A stretch of 12,539 bases of DNA from CAUTXO01 sp963542625 (GCA_963542625.1 CAUTXO010000046.1:1-12539); one strand, 5' to 3'. Positions 1 through 6,548 are shown, counted from the first letter of the stretch. The notes: generated by a model from the sequence alone, not told the origin. Numbers and translations are program-made.

Positions 1-1159
1 GGCTTGCGGCTTGCTCGGTGGAGGATTTGTTAAGGCTCGTAACCAGCTCGTTTAGCTTAGCGGACTTGCCTTCAAGCGCAGTGCTACTTTGCAGCGAATT
101 TTGCAGCATTGCGGTAATTTCGTCGCCCATACTATTGACGCCATCAACAAGCGCCTTGCCGTCGCTTTGAATAACAACGCCCGTAATTCGCGGCGTGAAA
201 TCGTTGCGCGCGTATTCGTTCAAAATGCCCGTAACGCGCCTGATGACGCGCCCGAAGTAGTCCAGCAGGTTATTTAGCAAGGTGCGCAAATTCTGCAGGT
301 TCTTATTGTGCGGCTCTATCGTGATTTGGTTGTTCGACATATGGCCGTTTTTAAAGCGCTCGATGATTTCGTCGGTTTGGTGGAGCATTTTAGCGTCAAG
401 GCTAAGATCTTCTCTAATTTTTCTAATGTTTTCGTCGATTGCTTCGGACATCTGCGCGATTTCATCTTGGCCGCTAACTTTGATTGTGTGCGTTTCTCGG
501 CTTGGATCTTTGACGAAACCAAAAAAATCGTTCAAGCCCTTTTGCATTTTTTTCAGGCGCGACAAAATATTTCTCATCAGCAGCAAGGACATTATCAAAA
601 TGACAACAAGCGACGTAATGGTTACAAAAAACAGCATTTTGTTAAGCTTTGCCGTTTGCTTGCTGCCGTTTTTTACTTCAAGATCCGTGATTTTATTGAG
701 CGCGTCTTGAATATCCACCGCCATTTTTGCGTTTGCCTTGCGTTGCGCGCCGACGGCTGGGTCGGTATCGATGGACTTTGGATCTTTTTCTATCATCGCC
801 ATAATGATAGCAATGCCTTCGGTGTATTTTGGGTAAATTTCAAGCAGGGCGGCGGCTGTGTTTCTGACGTCTTGGCTAGTGGAGTGGCGCATAAGCTCTT
901 GCGTGTGCGGCTTCATTTTATCGACGACTTTTGCGATGTATTGCGCGCGCTGGGTCGGCGTGCCAAGCCGTTTATACACCCAGATCCGTAGCTCTAAAAA
1001 TTCCGATTTTAGCTTAAAAGACGTAGTCATCGTGTCAATGCTTGTTTGCAAATTCCTTGTGCTAAAAAGGTGGCTAGTAATTAGCACGGCAAAAATTAGC
1101 ATCGTCATAAGCGGGAAAGACAGAAGCTTGATTTTTAGCGATACGTCCGGCAAACTCAT
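1..1159 (-). CDS. methyl-accepting chemotaxis protein, N-terminal part (3' end outside window)
   Basis: An uninterrupted minus-strand frame of 386 codons starts at ATG 1159-1157, preceded by AAAGGA at good spacing, and runs off the left edge. It has membrane segment 1 at about residues 11-32 and a sensor region at about 33-173. Membrane segment 2 is at about 175-195. A HAMP-type linker at about 196-250 contains the stretch FVKDPSRETHTIKVSGQDEI, typical of Campylobacter chemoreceptors. Residues 258-320 look like a second HAMP-like or helical repeat, and the start of the coiled-coil signalling domain lies near the edge. The conserved hairpin tip that binds CheW and CheA is not in the window. 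The roughly 140-residue helical sensor suggests a four-helix-bundle-like ligand domain in the periplasm, but the ligand cannot be named. The gene lies 22 bases downstream of the DUF2018-like gene and may be co-transcribed with it. Identification as a chemoreceptor is firm; the ligand is unknown. Confidence 0.88.
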   Translation of the reverse strand, partial: MSLPDVSLKIKLLSFPLMTMLIFAVLITSHLFSTRNLQTSIDTMTTSFKLKSEFLELRIWVYKRLGTPTQRAQYIAKVVDKMKPHTQELMRHSTSQDVRNTAAALLEIYPKYTEGIAIIMAMIEKDPKSIDTDPAVGAQRKANAKMAVDIQDALNKITDLEVKNGSKQTAKLNKMLFFVTITSLVVILIMSLLLMRNILSRLKKMQKGLNDFFGFVKDPSRETHTIKVSGQDEIAQMSEAIDENIRKIREDLSLDAKMLHQTDEIIERFKNGHMSNNQITIEPHNKNLQNLRTLLNNLLDYFGRVIRRVTGILNEYARNDFTPRITGVVIQSDGKALVDGVNSMGDEITAMLQNSLQSSTALEGKSAKLNELVTSLNKSSTEQAAS

Positions 1160-1181
1160 ATAAGATCCTTTAAAATTAATG

Positions 1182-1496
1182 CTAGCTTTCTATCCACTCG
1201 GCGATGACGGAGTTTGTGAAATCGTCTATTTCATCAGGCGCCACGCCTTCTTGGAGCAGCCTAAAATACATCGTGCTAGCGTGCGTTGAAACGTTAAAGC
1301 ACTCTTCTATTAGCAAGCCTTCTTCCCCACTTGCGCGCGCCGCTTTGATAAGGTGCGGCTTAATTTGCGCGAACAAATCCCACGCCATATACATAAAAGA
1401 AAGCGTTTTTGACGCAAATTCTTCTTTTTTGACGCCATTAGGCGGGCTTTGCTTGCTTAAAAGCCTTTCTATAAAAGAAGAATTGTCCTTTATCAC
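1182..1496 (-). CDS. small helical protein, DUF2018-like
   Basis: This 104-residue acidic protein is predicted to be all helical, with no signal peptide or membrane segment. Its composition and the segment AWDLFAQIKPHLIKAA, followed by a C-terminal DEIDDFTNSVIAEWIES tail, resemble the DUF2018 family of Campylobacterota (I recall Helicobacter HP0242 as a member). The family assignment is from memory and the function is unknown. The start is GTG at 1496-1494 and overlaps the TGA stop of the upstream menG/ubiE gene (GTGA), so it is probably translated by coupling; no strong ribosome binding site is visible. The stop is TAG at 1184-1182. The linkage to menG suggests one transcript but does not prove a role in quinone synthesis. 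Confidence 0.75.
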   Translation of the reverse strand: MIKDNSSFIERLLSKQSPPNGVKKEEFASKTLSFMYMAWDLFAQIKPHLIKAARASGEEGLLIEECFNVSTHASTMYFRLLQEGVAPDEIDDFTNSVIAEWIES

Positions 1497-2218
1497 GGCT
1501 TTTCTTTTTTGGCGATGAACGTTGTTGAAATTTCAAAATTATGGCTTTTTATCTGTTGCACGGTAAAGCCTGTGCTTTCAAGCTTGGCGGCTAGCTCGTC
1601 TTTGGTGAGAAAAAATTCAATAGAAGACGGCAAATAAGTGTAGGCTTCTTTGTCGTTTGAAATGAGCTTGCCAATTAGCGGAATGGCTTTTTTGACGTAA
1701 AAGCGCGCCGCTTTTTGCAGCAGGCTGTTTTTTTGCGGCCTTGTAAATTCAAGAATGGTTAAGAGCCCGCCTGGCTTTAGAATGCGGTAAAACTCTTGCA
1801 AGGCGCTGTCTATATGAATGACGTTTCTAATGCCGTAGCTAATGCTGACGATGTCTTGCGTGGCGCTTTCTAGCGGAATGTCTGTGGCGCTACCTTCTAT
1901 AAAATCCGCAAAGTCGAGTTTTGTTTGCGCGATTTTTAGCATAGCAATGGCTGGATCCACGCCCACAAAACGGCTGACCTTGACGCCCGCTTTTTGCGCC
2001 GCTTTTTGCCAAAAAAGCAGCATATCGCCCGTGCCACACGCAACATCGCAGATCGCAAGCTCCCCGCCGCTTAGGTAAGAAAGTGCGTCCGCGCAGGCGA
2101 TTTTGCGCCAACGCTTATCAATGCCGAGTGAAAGCAAGCGGTTTAGGAGATCGTAACGGCTTGAGATCTTGTTAAACATTTCTATTATTTCGTTTTGCGA
2201 GCTGGTCGGTTTTTGCAT
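1493..2218 (-). CDS. ubiE: demethylmenaquinone methyltransferase (UbiE/MenG family)
   Basis: This 241-residue class I SAM-dependent methyltransferase has the usual length for UbiE/MenG. Residues 20-38 (SRYDLLNRLLSLGIDKRWR) are the N-terminal family signature. Residues 58-65 (DVACGTGD) form the SAM-binding motif I, with an acidic residue at D88 (GVDPA) for the ribose. The segments ISYGIRNV (127-134), LKPGG (147-151) and YTYLPSSIEFF (193-203) are further family hallmarks. The enzyme methylates the quinone ring in the last step of menaquinone synthesis. Campylobacterota use menaquinones, so MenG is the more likely physiological role than ubiquinone synthesis. The gene starts at ATG 2218-2216 with a purine-rich AAAAAAAGAGA stretch upstream, and overlaps the next gene by four bases. 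The menaquinone product would accept electrons from the lactate system encoded at 8832-11630. Confidence 0.95.
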   Translation of the reverse strand: MQKPTSSQNEIIEMFNKISSRYDLLNRLLSLGIDKRWRKIACADALSYLSGGELAICDVACGTGDMLLFWQKAAQKAGVKVSRFVGVDPAIAMLKIAQTKLDFADFIEGSATDIPLESATQDIVSISYGIRNVIHIDSALQEFYRILKPGGLLTILEFTRPQKNSLLQKAARFYVKKAIPLIGKLISNDKEAYTYLPSSIEFFLTKDELAAKLESTGFTVQQIKSHNFEISTTFIAKKEKP

Positions 2219-2241
2219 TCGTATCTCTTTTTTTAGGCGGT

Positions 2242-2247
2242 ATGATA
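2242..2247 (-). promoter_or_regulatory. possible -10 element for ubiE/menG
   Basis: On the minus strand TATCAT, inside GAGTATCATAC, lies 23 bases before the ubiE start and follows a T-rich stretch, as in Campylobacter sigma-70 promoters, which lack a clear -35 box. It is the only good candidate between the AGATCT repeats and the gene. No transcript start is known. Confidence 0.35.
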
Positions 2248-2274
2248 CTCCAAAAACCTAAAAGATCAAGCTCC

Positions 2275-2393
2275 GCGCGCGGCTAGATCTTAGGGCGCGG
2301 ATCTGCCAGATCTTAGCGCAAAATCTTAAGCGCGGATTTGCTTGGATCTTGGCGCAAGATCTTAGGGCGCAAGATCTTGTCTAGATCTTGCGC
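2275..2393. repeat. intergenic array of AGATCT-centred repeats with inverted repeats
   Basis: This non-coding stretch holds five exact AGATCT hexamers (2285, 2308, 2357, 2372, 2383) plus GGATCT and AAATCT variants, mostly followed by TTAGGGCGC-like bases. The 14-mer AGATCTTAGGGCGC is exactly repeated at 2285-2298 and 2357-2370, and its first 12 bases recur at 12458-12469, also outside intact genes. Bases 2367-2377 and 2383-2393 form a perfect 11-bp inverted repeat (GCGCAAGATCT / AGATCTTGCGC) with a 5-base loop. It lies just past the stop of the ATPase gene and could end that transcript on the minus strand, but there is no T-run after it. Transcript end, protein-binding array and decaying mobile repeat all remain possible. 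Confidence 0.7.
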
Positions 2394-2421
2394 GGGGTAG
2401 GGCAGGGGCTTGTGCGCCCCG

Positions 2422-4491
2422 CTAGCGCGAGCTGCTAAAACTTATACCCCGAATGGAATTAAGCAGCAAGCCAACCGTCGTGCCGTTATGCAAAACAGAA
2501 GACAAAACGGGCGTCAAGCCACCAAAGGCTGCAGCGCCTAAAATGGCGCTGTTTGCGGCAAGGGCAAGCTTGAAGTTTTTGTTGATTAGAACCATCGTCT
2601 TGTTTGCGGCAAGCTTTGCTTCATAAACGGCGTTGATGTCGTCAATTAAAAGCGAAATGTCCGCGCTTGCTTTGGCTATGTCCGCCCCGCGCGCCATACT
2701 AATGCCAACGCTTGCGCTCACTAGCGCCGGCGCGTCGTTTATGCCATCGCCCACAAACGCCACCTTGCGCCCGCTTGCCACAAGATCCTTTACAATATCC
2801 GCCTTTTGCGTTGGTTCAAGCCCTGCGCGCACATCGTCAATGCCAAGCCCGGCGGCAATTTCTTGCGCTTTAGCAGCAACATCGCCCGTTAGCATAACAA
2901 TGCTTTTTGCGCCCGCTTGCCTTAGCGCTGCTATGGTGGCTTTTGCGTTATGGCGGATTGTATCATTTAGCGTAATCACACCCAAAAGCTCGCCGTCAAA
3001 GCCGATGTATAAAAGCATTTTGCCTTCTTGCTCTTTTTGCGCGATGAGATCTAGGTGCTTTGAAAGGTCGATTTTTTCATCGTCTTGCAAAAAGTGGCGG
3101 CTGCCGATTACCACACGCTTGCCGTAGCTCTCCGTTACCACACCGTGCGCCACAATGAACGTAGCCTCATCGTGATGTATATGCACGAAGCCCCCGCGCT
3201 TTGCCGCTTCTACCACCGCCTGCGCGACGGGGTGGAAGTAGTGCTCTTCGGCTGAGGCGGCAAGGTTTAAGATCTTTTCATTCGTCCAGCCATCTTTAAA
3301 CGAAAACACGCTTTCTACTTCTAGGTTGCCCGTTGTGAGCGTGCCGGTTTTATCAAAAACAAAGGTATCCACGTCGCGCAATTTTTCAAGCACCGCCGCG
3401 CCTTTTACCATAATGCCCGCCTTGCCAAGCTTGCTAATGCTAGATCTAAAGGCCACGGGCGTGGATAGCTTTAGCGCGCACGAATAATCGGCTTGCAAAA
3501 CGGAGCTCGCACGGTTTAGATCTCGCGTAAGGGCGTAGGTTAGCCCCGCTAGCCCAAGCGTCAGCGGCACGAGTTTATCAGCAAGGCGGTTTGCCCTTTG
3601 CCCCGTGGCTGAATTTTCTTTGAGCGAGGCGCGTATGTATTCGCCAATGCGCGCGGTTACCGTCTCTGCGCCCACGCTCTCCGCCCAGACGTAAAGCCTG
3701 CCTTCTTCTAGCACCGTCCCAGATAGAACCCTATCGCCGCGCTGTTTTCGCACCGCAAGGCTCTCGCCCGTCATTGACGCTTGGTTTAGCAAGCCCTCTC
3801 CTGCGGTTATGTGGCCGTCAATTGCCACGGTATCGCCCGCATTGACGATGACGACGTCGCCCACTTTTAGATCTTTATACAAGATCTCTCTCTCAAGTCC
3901 ATCGCGCAAGACCCAAACGTTATCCATCACAGGCTTTGCGAGCTCTTGCAAAAGGGCGTCAGATCTTTGCACTGTGAGCTCTTCCATATATTCGCCGATT
4001 TCTAGCAATAAATTCGTGCTGTTTGCGGCTGTGTAATCGCCCGTGTATGCGCTCATTCCAACAGCCAGCGCTTCAAGGCTTGTGGAGTTTATGCCGCTAG
4101 TGTAGAGCTCCTTTAGCCCACGAAACAAAAGCGGGCTAATTGCCGCAAGCGTGATCCACTTTTTGCCCGCCGCGCCGCTTGCTGCGTAACTTGCCAAAAA
4201 CCCAAGCGCGGCTTTAGTAATCCCGCTGCTGCTGACGTTTTCTTTGTAATTAAAAAGCTTTGAGCACGAGACGTATCTAGCTAGATCTAGCGCTAGGATC
4301 TCTTGCTTTATGGCTTCGGCGCTCCCCGCGGCAAAATGCACGGTGAAAGATTTGGCGGCAAGATTGACGCTAGCGTCTTCCACGTCGCCAATGGTTTTTA
4401 GCTTTGCCACAAAGAGCGCGCGGTCAAAGCAAGACGTAATCTGCCTAGATCTAAAGCGCATTCTCGTTGGCGTTTGGTGCAGAAGTTTCAC
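2422..4491 (-). CDS. fezB: P1B-type metal ATPase, P1B-6/FezB-like (ferrosome hallmark)
   Basis: This 689-residue metal-transporting P-type ATPase has an N-terminal HMA_2-like region (residues 1-80, with TPTRMRFRS at 7-15) that lacks the CxxC metal-binding pair. Membrane helices lie at about 92-126, 138-172, 306-322 and 330-352. The actuator motif TGES is at 241-244, the phosphorylated aspartate in DKTGT at 380-384, the P1B-type HP pair at 420-421, TGD at 535-537 and GDGINDAP at 581-588. Two C-terminal helices end in a conserved-looking LHNGTTVGLLLNS (667-679). Where Cu/Zn pumps have CPC, this protein has DYSCALKLSTP (335-345), the pattern I associate with the P1B-6 group that includes FezB, thought to move iron into ferrosomes. 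The start is GTG 4491-4489, overlapping the upstream stop (GTGA). The later ATG at residue 11 would cut the conserved TPTR motif, so GTG is preferred. It is the last gene of a six-gene operon. The ATPase call is certain; iron as substrate is inference. Confidence 0.9.
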   Translation of the reverse strand: MKLLHQTPTRMRFRSRQITSCFDRALFVAKLKTIGDVEDASVNLAAKSFTVHFAAGSAEAIKQEILALDLARYVSCSKLFNYKENVSSSGITKAALGFLASYAASGAAGKKWITLAAISPLLFRGLKELYTSGINSTSLEALAVGMSAYTGDYTAANSTNLLLEIGEYMEELTVQRSDALLQELAKPVMDNVWVLRDGLEREILYKDLKVGDVVIVNAGDTVAIDGHITAGEGLLNQASMTGESLAVRKQRGDRVLSGTVLEEGRLYVWAESVGAETVTARIGEYIRASLKENSATGQRANRLADKLVPLTLGLAGLTYALTRDLNRASSVLQADYSCALKLSTPVAFRSSISKLGKAGIMVKGAAVLEKLRDVDTFVFDKTGTLTTGNLEVESVFSFKDGWTNEKILNLAASAEEHYFHPVAQAVVEAAKRGGFVHIHHDEATFIVAHGVVTESYGKRVVIGSRHFLQDDEKIDLSKHLDLIAQKEQEGKMLLYIGFDGELLGVITLNDTIRHNAKATIAALRQAGAKSIVMLTGDVAAKAQEIAAGLGIDDVRAGLEPTQKADIVKDLVASGRKVAFVGDGINDAPALVSASVGISMARGADIAKASADISLLIDDINAVYEAKLAANKTMVLINKNFKLALAANSAILGAAAFGGLTPVLSSVLHNGTTVGLLLNSIRGISFSSSR

Positions 4492-4943
4492 TGGCGCTGC
4501 ACCTGAACTTCGGCTTTCATATCTTCGTAGCGCTCCTTCATTTCTTCAATGGTAGAGCCGACTATCTCGCTAAGAGACGCTAGGGTTTTAAATATCTTTT
4601 TTTGTAGATCTTCGTTGCTTAAAATATAAGCCGCCGCCGCGCCAAGGAGCGCGCCTTTTAGCAAATCGCCCGTGTTTAGCCCCGCGAAGTTTGCGTTAGA
4701 TCCAGCGTTAGATCCGCCGCTAAAGCTAGATCCTGCGCCTAGCCCTGCGCCAAAACCGCCGCCAAAGCCATTGAAGCCCGCGCTGTAATTCGCGCTAGAT
4801 CCAAAGCCCGCGTAAGGGTTGCCGCCACCGTTAAGGCCAGCACCAAAGCCGTTGCCAGCCCAGTTAGATCCGCCGTTAAAGCCACCGCCAAAACCGCCGT
4901 TAATGTATGGATTGTTTGCAAAGTTATTGTTGTTATTTTTCAT
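4488..4943 (-). CDS. Asn/Gly/Phe-rich low-complexity protein with one hydrophobic segment
   Basis: This 151-residue protein has two halves. Residues 1-92 are almost only Gly, Asn, Phe, Ala and Ser, starting with MKNNNNNF and continuing with many GF/FG and NGG pairs. Residues 93-108 (DLLKGALLGAAAAYIL) are a glycine-zipper membrane segment. Residues 111-148 form a charged amphipathic helix with many E and K. The second half resembles YtxH-type small membrane proteins in build. I do not recognise a family for the first half. The start is ATG 4943-4941 with AAGGGGA upstream. It overlaps the end of the preceding gene by 11 bases and the GTG of the ATPase gene by four, so translation is coupled. 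An inferred role is scaffold or coat for a membrane compartment, based on the low-complexity part and the operon; no direct evidence supports this. Confidence 0.8.
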   Translation of the reverse strand: MKNNNNNFANNPYINGGFGGGFNGGSNWAGNGFGAGLNGGGNPYAGFGSSANYSAGFNGFGGGFGAGLGAGSSFSGGSNAGSNANFAGLNTGDLLKGALLGAAAAYILSNEDLQKKIFKTLASLSEIVGSTIEEMKERYEDMKAEVQVQRQ

Positions 4944-5235
4944 CTTTTATTCCCCTTTCGATTGCGTAAATGCCTAAAGCCCCAAGCCCTAACGCGCCTA
5001 AAATTCCTAGCTTAGATCTGTAAGGGTTGCCAAGCCTGTTTGCCACGTCGATTGCCACGCCTGCGGCTATCGCGCCTTGCAAGCCCTTTTTAATGCCGCT
5101 TTTTAGCGCCGCTTTGGCGTCTTGGTTTTTTGAATACTGGACTACGCCCGCGCTTAGCGCCAGGGCAAGCCCTGAGCTTACCATATGCCCACCAACGTGG
5201 CGCGGCACGCCTGTGTTTATAAGGTATCCGTTCAT
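4933..5235 (-). CDS. small Ala/Gly-rich membrane protein
   Basis: This 100-residue protein has three hydrophobic, Gly/Ala-rich stretches: about residues 18-33, 52-67 and 77-92. The last (LGILGALGLGALGIYAIE) is a Leu-Gly repeat. Such LG repeats recall those of magnetosome proteins such as Mms6 and MamD, but this is a similarity of composition, not proven homology. Charged linkers at about 36-50 and 94-100 would face the cytoplasm. There is no signal peptide. The start is ATG 5235-5233 with AGGAG at the right distance, overlapping the stop of the preceding gene by four bases. The function is unknown; its operon position suggests a structural membrane part of the same system as the ATPase. Confidence 0.78.
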   Translation of the reverse strand: MNGYLINTGVPRHVGGHMVSSGLALALSAGVVQYSKNQDAKAALKSGIKKGLQGAIAAGVAIDVANRLGNPYRSKLGILGALGLGALGIYAIERGIKDEK

Positions 5236-5477
5236 TTTTGCTCCTGTGTTTCTTGCGTTTGCACTTCTTGCGTTTGTGCTTGCGACGCCTGTGTTTCATC
5301 GCCATTTTTAAAAGCCGCCGCCGCGTTTAAAACAGCGTTTTTGCCATCTTCAAGGCTTGCTTTTACAAACTTAACGCCCCTTTTTGCCGCCGCTTGAAGC
5401 TTTTTGTTTTTCTGATAATAAACGACGCCCGTCGCACCTAAGGCAATGCCTACTAAAAATTGAACTGGTAATGCCAT
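5232..5477 (-). CDS. small single-pass membrane protein with Gln/Thr/Glu-rich tail
   Basis: This 81-residue protein has an N-terminal membrane helix at about residues 4-21 (PVQFLVGIALGATGVVYY). A basic, Ala-rich amphipathic stretch covers 23-57, and a low-complexity hydrophilic tail at 60-81 is built from TQE/TQ units. No cleavage site follows the helix, so it is probably a membrane anchor rather than a secretion signal. The start is ATG 5477-5475, preceded by AAAGGA. One base separates it from the stop of the ferritin-like gene, and it overlaps the next gene by four bases. The family is not recognised. Its hydrophobic segment is of the same glycine-zipper type as in its neighbours. Confidence 0.78.
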   Translation of the reverse strand: MALPVQFLVGIALGATGVVYYQKNKKLQAAAKRGVKFVKASLEDGKNAVLNAAAAFKNGDETQASQAQTQEVQTQETQEQK

Positions 5478-5478
5478 T

Positions 5479-6153
5479 TTATTGTCCTTTCTCGTTGGTT
5501 TTGTTTAGTAAAAATACCGCCGCCGCGCCGATGATTGCGCCAATGGCAAGAGATCCGCTAAGGTTTGGCAGCAAAGATCTTAGGCTCTGCGGGATTATGG
5601 CGTCTAGATCTACGCCTAAGTTGTTTTTTGCAAAGGTGTAGAGATCTTGATACGTTGGCGCAAAGCCGCCGCCGCCACCGCTAAGATCCCCGCCAAGATC
5701 TCTGCCAAGATCTGCACCAAGGCAAGCGCTTAGGGCTGGGAGATGATTATTTGCGCTTGCTGCTTGCACGCGGTAAAACACGTCTAGCACGTCGCCAGAA
5801 GCGTAGGGCAGCAGATTGTTATACATATTTATGTTGTCAATCTCGGCTATCACGCCCATTTGGCAGCACTCTTGCAAGCTAGATGGCAGGGCGATTTTTG
5901 CCGCCGCGTCATTTTCTGGCAAGGGCACGCCGTATTTGGCGCAAAGGTAAGAAATGCTTTCTATGTGCGCGGCTTCGGCTTGGATTATATTGCTAAATGG
6001 TCTTTGGTTACCAAATCGCGCGATTATGGCTCTATACATTTCATATGCCTTGTATTCGTCATAAAGCGCAATCCGCAAGGCTTGAGCTAGCGGCGGCGTA
6101 TCCGCATTCTGGGCGACGGCTTTGGCGTCTAAAATGTTTTGGTCGTAATTCAT
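5479..6153 (-). CDS. ferritin-like (DUF2202-like) protein with C-terminal membrane anchor
   Basis: This 224-residue protein has a four-helix ferritin-like domain at about residues 20-145. Candidate iron ligands are E33, then E60 and H63 in QAEAAHIES, then E104 in AEIDN, and H137 in ASANNHLPAL. This pattern resembles the DUF2202 ferritin-like family, recalled from memory. The last site has N135-N136-H137 and no obvious paired glutamate, so the diiron site may be modified. A Gly/Asp-rich linker follows at 146-165. Residues 200-216 (GSLAIGAIIGAAAVFLLNK begins here) form a glycine-zipper membrane helix with a short charged end. A membrane-tethered ferritin-like domain fits iron oxidation or nucleation at a membrane. 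The start ATG 6153-6151 has AAAGGAG upstream and overlaps the preceding stop (ATGA). Function in iron handling is inferred from fold and operon. Confidence 0.8.
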   Translation of the reverse strand: MNYDQNILDAKAVAQNADTPPLAQALRIALYDEYKAYEMYRAIIARFGNQRPFSNIIQAEAAHIESISYLCAKYGVPLPENDAAAKIALPSSLQECCQMGVIAEIDNINMYNNLLPYASGDVLDVFYRVQAASANNHLPALSACLGADLGRDLGGDLSGGGGGFAPTYQDLYTFAKNNLGVDLDAIIPQSLRSLLPNLSGSLAIGAIIGAAAVFLLNKTNEKGQ

Positions 6154-6464
6154 TGCGCGCTCCTTTCTAGGTTTTTAAGCCTAGTCTCCACGCTTTCTAG
6201 GTTGTTTTGGTGTAGCAGATCTTCCCACAGATCAAAAGGAATAAGCTCGTGGTTATAATTAATTGTAACCGTCTGAAAAAGCGGGTTAATCTTGATGTTT
6301 TCTACGCCATTGAAGCGCTCGGATAGCGTTTCAATATCGCGCATACTAAAAGCGTTTGCTTCTGATAGTATCGCAAGGCTTACCTTCATTCTTAGCCTGC
6401 CCTTTGTGTGTGAAATGGGGCTAAAAAACCTTGACAATCTAATAACGTCGCTTGCTTGTATCAT
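6150..6464 (-). CDS. HMA_2-domain small protein (FezC-like candidate)
   Basis: This 104-residue protein has the segment SHTKGRLRMKV (residues 18-28) followed by an alpha/beta pattern with FNGVENIKINPLFQTVTINY (51-70). That is the layout of an HMA_2-type heavy-metal-associated domain without the CxxC pair. The same motif type occurs at the start of the ATPase in this operon. Ferrosome loci include an HMA-domain protein, FezC, so FezC-like is my best guess. The frame stays open upstream to an ATG at 6515. I chose ATG 6464-6462 because AAGAAAGG lies six bases before it and the extra 17 residues look unlike the family. It is the first gene of the six-gene operon, 131 bases after the Fur-like gene, and overlaps the ferritin-like gene by four bases. 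Confidence 0.8.
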   Translation of the reverse strand: MIQASDVIRLSRFFSPISHTKGRLRMKVSLAILSEANAFSMRDIETLSERFNGVENIKINPLFQTVTINYNHELIPFDLWEDLLHQNNLESVETRLKNLERSAQ

Positions 6465-6506
6465 TGTGTGCCTTTCTTGGGATGAAATCCTAACAGCAAA
6501 AAGCGC

Positions 6507-6548
6507 GTCGCACAAGAAAAAAATTTTTTTTACAAAGTTAAGTGCGAC
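6507..6548. promoter_or_regulatory. inverted repeat GTCGCAC/GTGCGAC around an A7T8 tract
   Basis: Between the Fur-like gene and the HMA_2 gene, the perfect 7-bp arms GTCGCAC (6507-6513) and GTGCGAC (6542-6548) flank A7T8 (6517-6531), which is itself self-complementary. On the minus strand it is followed by GCGCTTTTTG, so it could fold as a terminator or attenuator for the Fur-like transcript. Alternatively it may be an operator or a bent-DNA promoter element for the six-gene operon, whose start codon is 43 bases further on. The sequence does not decide between these. Confidence 0.45.

Noticed and set aside
282..991. Plus-strand open frames of up to 227 codons opposite the chemoreceptor
   Set aside because: They have no family features, are rich in F/C/R as expected for an antisense frame, and lie fully opposite a continuous minus-strand chemoreceptor frame with HAMP motifs and a good ribosome binding site.
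2275..2393. CRISPR array
   Set aside because: The repeats are short, palindromic, irregularly spaced and of different length; there are no uniform spacers and no cas genes in the window.
2633..3127. 164-codon plus-strand frame opposite the ATPase gene
   Set aside because: It is antisense to the catalytic hinge region of the ATPase, low in complexity (S/A/P), and has no recognisable motif.
4739..4921. 60-codon minus-strand frame within the Gly-rich gene
   Set aside because: It is an alternative frame of a low-complexity GC-rich repeat region (A/L/T only) overlapped by a better-supported gene with ribosome binding site and operon overlaps.
6465..6515. Upstream start at 6515 for the HMA_2 protein
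   Set aside because: No ribosome binding site precedes it, it would run through the A/T-tract border, and the ATG at 6464 has a good AAGAAAGG site and fits the family start.
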